In this document: positions 58,631-64,000 of the stretch, piece by piece
How the letters are laid out: the number at the start of each line of letters is the position of its first letter
Numbering within the stretch: the stretch's first letter is position 1
NCBI GenBank assembly: GCA_951799425.1
Contig: OX637409.1
Location: forward strand, 13,860,960 to 13,924,959
Origin: Ilex aquifolium
Taxonomy: Eukaryota > Streptophyta > Magnoliopsida > Aquifoliales > Aquifoliaceae
Direction: 5' to 3'
Length of the DNA: 64,000 bases
The notes under the pieces: generated by a model
The model's input: only the letters and a program-made list of their open reading frames with translations
The model's database searches: none
What the model was told of the DNA's origin: nothing
Position numbers and translations under genes: made by a program

Positions 58631-61428
58631 TTATTTATTAATGTTCCTATATACCACTTAAATTTTTTGTGAAATTGGCTTTTGATATTCCTTGATATCT
58701 TGAATTGAAATTTTTGGTGGATTGTAATGCATTTGCTCAGGGTCAGGCTGACAAATCGTTTTCCACCTGAAGGCCTTGATAGCAATATAGCAAGAAAAGA
58801 AATCCTTAGGAATTCTTTCAACTTCTGTTTGAACATCTTGAATTAAGTCGAACCGGGCAAATAAGACATGTAGTTTGATAAAGTGACATGAGGGCCATTG
58901 TTGTCTAAGAGGAGACTTCTGTCTTTTTTTTTTCTTTTGGCATCTTGTGAAGAATAGTGTCGATCTTACTTTTATGGAGCTATGTGCCCAAGTTGATAGG
59001 ACTTAGGAGCATGTGGTGCATTCCTAAACTTTGCAATAGAACTTTCTTGTTTCTATCATACCGTGTTTGACCTTTTGTAGGAGAAGGATTATGTGAAGAA
59101 TAGTCTTGATTTTACTTGTAAAGGAGGAGTCCAATTTGGTTGGAGCAGCCACAAATCTCTCACTAATATTGGAATTTGGGAGAGGTAAATGACAGTTGGT
59201 CGTATTTTCATTTTGGAAAGACTGGGTTCTTAGACTTGAACGTTGACCCAAAATCGCTTCGCTGTGACAATTATGCCAGCCAATTTTCATTAACTCATCC
59301 CGAGAGTTTTGAGATCTCGTCTAGTTAGCACATAAGTGAGCAACTAAATCTTGGAGTAAGATCTCCTACAATAGACTGACCTTCAGTTTTATCTTTGGTG
59401 AATTACTTACCATGAATTTAAGTTAAATTTAGTGTTTATTAGTGAATTATATCATTAATAGATGGTGGGTGATCCACTACTATTATGTTAGTCCGAGAAT
59501 AGTCAAAACAGCAGTCATGTACTTTTCCAAATGGCACGTTGTTCTATTATAGTTAAAAAAAAAAAATGTTCATGATCATAGAAGAATAGTCTATGCTATG
59601 GAGGGATCAAGACTGGAGGAGGATAACATGTGACCTACTAGAAACTGGAATAGTAAAGGGTAACTTAAGTAGGTAGCCAGAAACTCCCAGGCAACTCAAA
59701 ACCCTCAACTGTATCTGTATTCATTTACACTAAGTTGTCCATTCACATATAGTCAGCTGAAATTACAGGTCAAAGCTTTGACAGACACCCAGAAAGGCAA
59801 AGCCACCCTTAATTTTGTGCCTGGTTAATTTGAATAATTTAAAGTCATCTGCTAACAAAGGAACTACCCACCATGATCCTAATTATGAGAATTCTCCCTA
59901 GCTTGGGTATTCATTAATGAATCCATTCATAAATAGCTTGAAAACCTTTTCTTTTGTGTCTTTCCTAAAAGAGAAACCACAAAAATTAAACTAAAATCTC
60001 TCTCTCCACTCACAAACCCACACACATGCACTCATGCCTACACATGAGGTAATGCTCCTTTTCGCCATACTTCTGGACCTCAAAACACTGTTCTATGGAA
60101 AAGCTGGCCAAGTCGGAGGAAACATGCATGAAATTTCCCACCACCACGTAGCGAGTCAAGACTTTGACCCGCAAATAAAGAAAGAGAGTATCTGAAAGCA
60201 GCCGATGGTGATGTGCACCAAAGGTCCAAAGCCCCCCTTAAACGCGCATGTAGACTTTTGTTCCAGAGAGAGAGAGCACCTCAGACCTTTCCCCTTGAAG
60301 CTCAATTACTACATGCAGCGGCCTCAATGTACGATTATAGGTGTGAACAGGAAAAAGAACTAACAAGTTGTGTATCTTTAAACCCACATATAAGTCTATG
60401 ACTCTATGGTGCCTTAGATCTCGCTTTTCGGTGCCATTTAGATAAAAATGAATTTAGTTATGACTATCTACAATATAAAATAGAATAATTTTTAATAAAT
60501 TCATTTGACAGTCTCAAGTAAATTCATTCAATTACTACTAACACTCCTCTTAAAATCATTTACATTGAATTTTCACCTCTCAAATTTATCACTTCTCACT
60601 TATTCTGTTTTTAGACATGAATTATCCCAAATTGTTTATAAGTCAAGTAACAACTTTTACCCACAAATAAGTAACAAACTTATTTTGTATGTTAAAAAAG
60701 ATAGAGAAGTGAACCTAACAAACTTTACCCACTCACCGAAAAGCCCTCGAGAGGAGGCCTAGATCTGCAGACCCTCATTAAATAGTTATGGAAGACTAGC
60801 CCTTCATTCATTCACCGGTATTGTTAATTTCGAGATTTTATCATTCAGAGGTGATCATTCTACTGCACTTTTGTCATCCGCCGACAGACTGGCATTGCCA
60901 GAATTTTGTCACCACACCCATACTCATTGCGGTTGTGTTCTTCTTTAAAGACAGACACGGGAACCAAACACAAGCTGAATACTCAACTCATTATTCCAAA
61001 CACTTTGGCAATCAATTTGCCTGCTAATCTTTTTTTGTTGCCTGCCAATCTCACTCACTCTTGTTCAATTCATCTCTCAATACCCATTACATTACTTGGT
61101 TGATCTTCTAATTTTCCTAATGTAATTACATTCGTGTCAATTCTCAAAGTTAACATAGAAAATTTTTATATATTTTATTTCAATCCATTCATAATTTTTA
61201 TGTTACATGAGCTTAACTAGAACCCGATCTCTCTAATTTGATTTTAGAGCTTACTTGTTCGTTTAATGACTCCTAACATAACTTGTTAGAAAACAAAAAA
61301 ACAAAAACCAAAATGAATTGAAATCATTATTTATTCATGGAAGTAACGTGTACATTATTTGAATTCACTAAAAAATTTTAGAAAAACTTTGAAATTTGGT
61401 CAATGAGACATTTGTAGGACATAGGAAG
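58631..61428. other. Intergenic region with no recognised gene
   Basis: Read on both strands without finding a supported ORF, RNA gene or transposon end. The short ORFs here lack recognisable protein features. The last eight bases (ATAGGAAG) are a MITE target duplication. Confidence 0.5.
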
Positions 61429-62044
61429 CAGGGGCGGCTCAACAGTGTTGTTGAAAAAGATTGGGCTTTAGGCCCCATTTTTTAAAAAAACCTCAAATTT
61501 TTAGATATTATAAATAGTCCATATAAAAAATTAAATCCATAAATACTTTAAACCCTACAAAAAAATCTTTAAAAACATAAGTTCAATAAAAAAAAAATTT
61601 TAAAGCCTTACTTCAAGGAAGTCTTCATAATTTATAGGTGAATAGTAATAGTCCAAACAAAAAATTTAAATTCATGCTCAGACAAAACATTTCAACTTAA
61701 GTAGATTGGATATATTTAATTCAGCTATGAAATTAGAAAGCCCTAAAATTTTTTTTTTTTTTTTTAAAAGGTGAAAAAAACTAATAGTAATACTAAAACT
61801 ATTAAAAATCTACTCTTAACCCCTAAAAAAGTCAAGTTTAAATTTACCACCTTAAATTTTCAATTATTTTTTCTCTCTCCTACTATCAAGTTCAAATATG
61901 ATAACAAAAACTTGAATATAAAAATTTAATTAATATTTTTGTATTTAAAAAAATTAAAAATTAGATTTATTATTCATATTAAAAATAAAAAAGTCTCATT
62001 TATCGTTTCCGCTTCAAACCCCAAAATGTCTCGGGCCGCTCTTG
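61429..62044. mobile_element. hAT-type non-autonomous transposon
   Basis: 616 bp with ends CAGGGGCGGCTC and, inverted, CAAGAGCGGCCC, typical of hAT elements. Perfect 8-bp duplication ATAGGAAG at 61421-61428 and 62045-62052. AT-rich interior without coding sequence. Confidence 0.92.
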
Positions 62045-62052
62045 ATAGGAAG

Positions 62053-62364
62053 AATATATATTTGGAACAATCAAAATTCTAATCTTTCTCAAAACAAAAG
62101 AAAATTTCTAATTATATGAAATTAATTAATTATCATAAAAGCATTTATCCTACATAGTTTAACAAAATTGATGACATTAAAATTAGAATCTCTTACGATT
62201 TTATCATTAGATTTGATTTTTTTTTAAAAAAAAAAATAGCAAAACAAAAGGATTTGAGGAGATAGAATTTGCCCAAAACTAAAAGAGCTCATGTCATATT
62301 AATTAGCAATTAAGATTCATCATTCTAATATGAATCAAACAACATTGGTCTATTTAAATCTTGG
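62053..62364. other. AT-rich intergenic stretch
   Basis: Nothing recognised. Confidence 0.5.
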
Positions 62365-62655
62365 AAAGGCTACGGTACTGAAGGAGGTACCGTACCGAAA
62401 GTTACAACAATTTCAAGTTAAGTTACAATTTTTTTGAGGTGTAAGTTACAATTATTAAAGGTCAAGTTACAACTCAAAAGAGAGAAATTACAACTGTTCA
62501 GGGAAAGTCTATGATCGATTATGTGTATCTGTGATTAATCATGGATCATTGATCGATCATAAACTTCCTCTGAGCAATTGTAACTTCTCCTTTTTGAATT
62601 ATAATTTTACCAAAAAAGTAATAACCGGCGATACGGTACCAAAGTCGGTGCCTTT
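62365..62655. mobile_element. Probable MITE with AAAGGC termini
   Basis: About 290 bp. The ends AAAGGCTACGG...GGTACCGTACCG and, inverted, AAAGGCACCGAC...GGTACCGTATCG are imperfect inverted repeats. The interior has repeated AGTTACAA words and a self-complementary TGATCGATCA region. The target duplication is not clear. Confidence 0.5.
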
Positions 62656-63222
62656 AATACTAGTCTGATCCAATTTACCACTTAATTCTAACTAGCTTGC
62701 TATCACATGTTCTACGTCACTTCAACTGATGAAATCTTGTTATATTGCTGTGAATGTACCCTTTTTTTTTTTATTTGGTCAGGCTGTAAATGTACTTCAT
62801 GGCATTCATTTTGATTCACAGTTCCACCCAACACCGAAAGTTAGCTTAAAACTTAAAATGCCTTCATTGGTCGGTAGAAAAAGATAAAGGAGTTTGAGGA
62901 GAGGGGAGGGAGGGATATGCTGAGGATTAAAGCATTTTGTTAGCCACAAAGAAATTGTATGCGGAATTCTATTGTGTTGGTTACTCTTCAACCTTACAGC
63001 CTTACTACATTTAATCCCACACGCAACGCGCATTTAACATGCTTTATGAATGTACCATTGTTCGTAAGGGGGTTATGTCGTATTGTATCAAAAAAAGATT
63101 TAATTCATATCGGATCATTCGTCTCATGTGTCGGTGGGATTTTGAAGACATTACACCCGATTAGACATGGTGAATCTAATATAAGATAAACCCATTAATT
63201 TCATTCACATTCATTGATTTTA
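62656..63222. other. Intergenic stretch
   Basis: No supported gene or repeat seen. Confidence 0.45.
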
Positions 63223-63223
63223 G

Positions 63224-63397
63224 AAAAATGTTATACAATTCAAATAGAATTTAAATATTACGACTTAAATACATATTATTGTTTGAATGAATGTTGGATT
63301 ATTGGGTTTCAATGAAAAAATTAATAAGACTCACTCATTAAATAAATATGAATTTGAATTATAATTTTTTGAATTCTATTTAAATTGTGTATCTTTC
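63224..63397. mobile_element. Possible MITE
   Basis: About 174 bp with imperfect inverted ends: ACAATTCAAATAGAATTTAAA on the left and, inverted, ACAATTTAAATAGAATTCAAA on the right. Target duplication not identified. Confidence 0.5.
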
Positions 63398-63467
63398 AGA
63401 TTGCTCGTATAACCCTGTAGCTGGTATACAGAGCTGTCAAACACGATACTTTCGTACTACGTGCCCT

Positions 63468-63475
63468 TATAAATA
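63468..63475 (+). promoter_or_regulatory. TATA box of a putative gene at the right edge
   Basis: TATAAATA lies about 140 bp before an ATG at 63611, with no intervening ATG in a long frame. A start near 63500 would give a leader of about 110 nt. Confidence 0.45.
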
Positions 63476-63610
63476 GTTAAAGATGCGTCCTCAAACCTAC
63501 CAAAGTCCAGAGGTGGAGCACACAGTGCTCTTCTCATTCTGGGCCAAAACTTCCTCCCATTTCTGGCACTGAAACACATATTTGCTCCATAAAAACGGTT
63601 ACAAAGCAAG

Positions 63611-63680
63611 ATGGTGCCAGTACAAACAGAAGAAGCAAGAGCAGAGGCCGCTTGGACCAACTTCCAGAGCATGGCTCAAG
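63611..63680 (+). CDS. Possible first coding exon, unknown protein, runs off the window
   Basis: The ATG at 63611 (context CAAGATGGTG) opens MVPVQTEEARAEAAWTNFQS followed by MAQ, with a good donor CAAG|GTATGC at 63680/63681. Without splicing the frame ends after 42 codons. I do not recognise the family. The start is soluble and acidic-to-neutral, with no signal peptide. Support is the TATA box and leader length, the start context and the donor; no downstream exon is visible before the window ends. Confidence 0.35.
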
Positions 63681-64000
63681 GTATGCCTTCCAAGTCACCA
63701 CAAAACGAAACATGGGTTAGCGTGTTAAGTAATGGATAATATCACTCTGTCCTTGAAGGTATAAGAGGCCGTATATATACATATTGTGGTTTCAAATTTT
63801 GTTCTTTTGTTCTACAATGTGTGTGAGAGCAAGTTTGATAATGAAGGAAAATTTTCAATTTTCAGATTGGTAGAAAGAATATAGTCTGATATTGGCTTCA
63901 ACTTTGGGTTTTTGTTAGGAGTAGTCCACAAATTTTAACTTTTCATTTTCCACAATTGGGTGTAGTCAGAGGAGGATTCATCATTTCATTAGGTAGGGAG
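63681..64000 (+). other. Probable first intron of the edge gene, or intergenic
   Basis: T-rich sequence compatible with an intron; no acceptor with a following open frame could be chosen. Confidence 0.3.

Noticed and set aside
58631-61428. Several ORFs of 60-90 codons downstream of NDA
   Set aside because: No recognisable domains or splice context, overlapping on both strands in AT-rich sequence.

Overview
This window looks like intergenic DNA of a repeat-rich eudicot (probably woody) nuclear genome. It holds stacked LTR retrotransposons and miniature DNA transposons, a multi-exon gene with GT-AG introns, TATAAATA promoters and no prokaryotic gene organisation. The species cannot be named from the sequence. 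Most of positions 1-53500 is transposon-derived. The only complete host gene found is at 54172-58208: an eight-exon type II NAD(P)H dehydrogenase of the NDA1/NDA2 kind.

Layout. 1-955 and 15126-17477 are pieces of one decayed Tat-type Ty3 element. Its 526-955 block occurs twice, on either side of a 14-kb Athila-type element (956-15123) with two LTRs, gag-pol and a separate downstream ORF. 17478-20384 is a solo LTR inserted in the Tat tail. 20430-28216 is a minus-strand chromovirus (Tekay/Del-like) lacking its 3' LTR. 28217-36112 is a diverged 39-bp tandem array split by a solo LTR (32024-34408). 36113-40545 holds Ty1/copia remnants and a MITE. 40560-42110 is an unclassified repeat, followed by a short exon (42199-42353) resembling the end of a PSY sulfated-peptide precursor. 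42597-46068 is a GGT-rich array split by another solo LTR. 46390-52268 is a copia LTR/gag piece, then a minus-strand Athila fragment split by a solo LTR. 52269-54171 holds simple and tandem repeats and a MITE. The NDA gene follows, then MITE-bearing DNA, and near the right edge a TATA box and possible first exon of another gene.

Main observation. Several LTRs carry arrays of short self-complementary motifs at regular spacing. The Athila LTR has CGTTCGAACG, mostly in pairs exactly 18 bp apart. Two chromovirus-like LTR families have CTACCGGTAG or GTACCGGTAC, in one case in a strict 22/30-bp alternation (52-bp period). The Athila element repeats its LTR array inside the element, immediately upstream of a TATA box and the separate ORF, which looks like an internal promoter using the same sites as the LTR promoter. 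The same palindrome pair recurs in two LTR families at non-equivalent positions.

The second observation is the PSY-like exon 12 kb upstream of the NDA gene on the same strand. In Arabidopsis, from memory, NDA2 and PSY3 have adjacent locus numbers, so a conserved gene pair pulled apart by transposons is possible.
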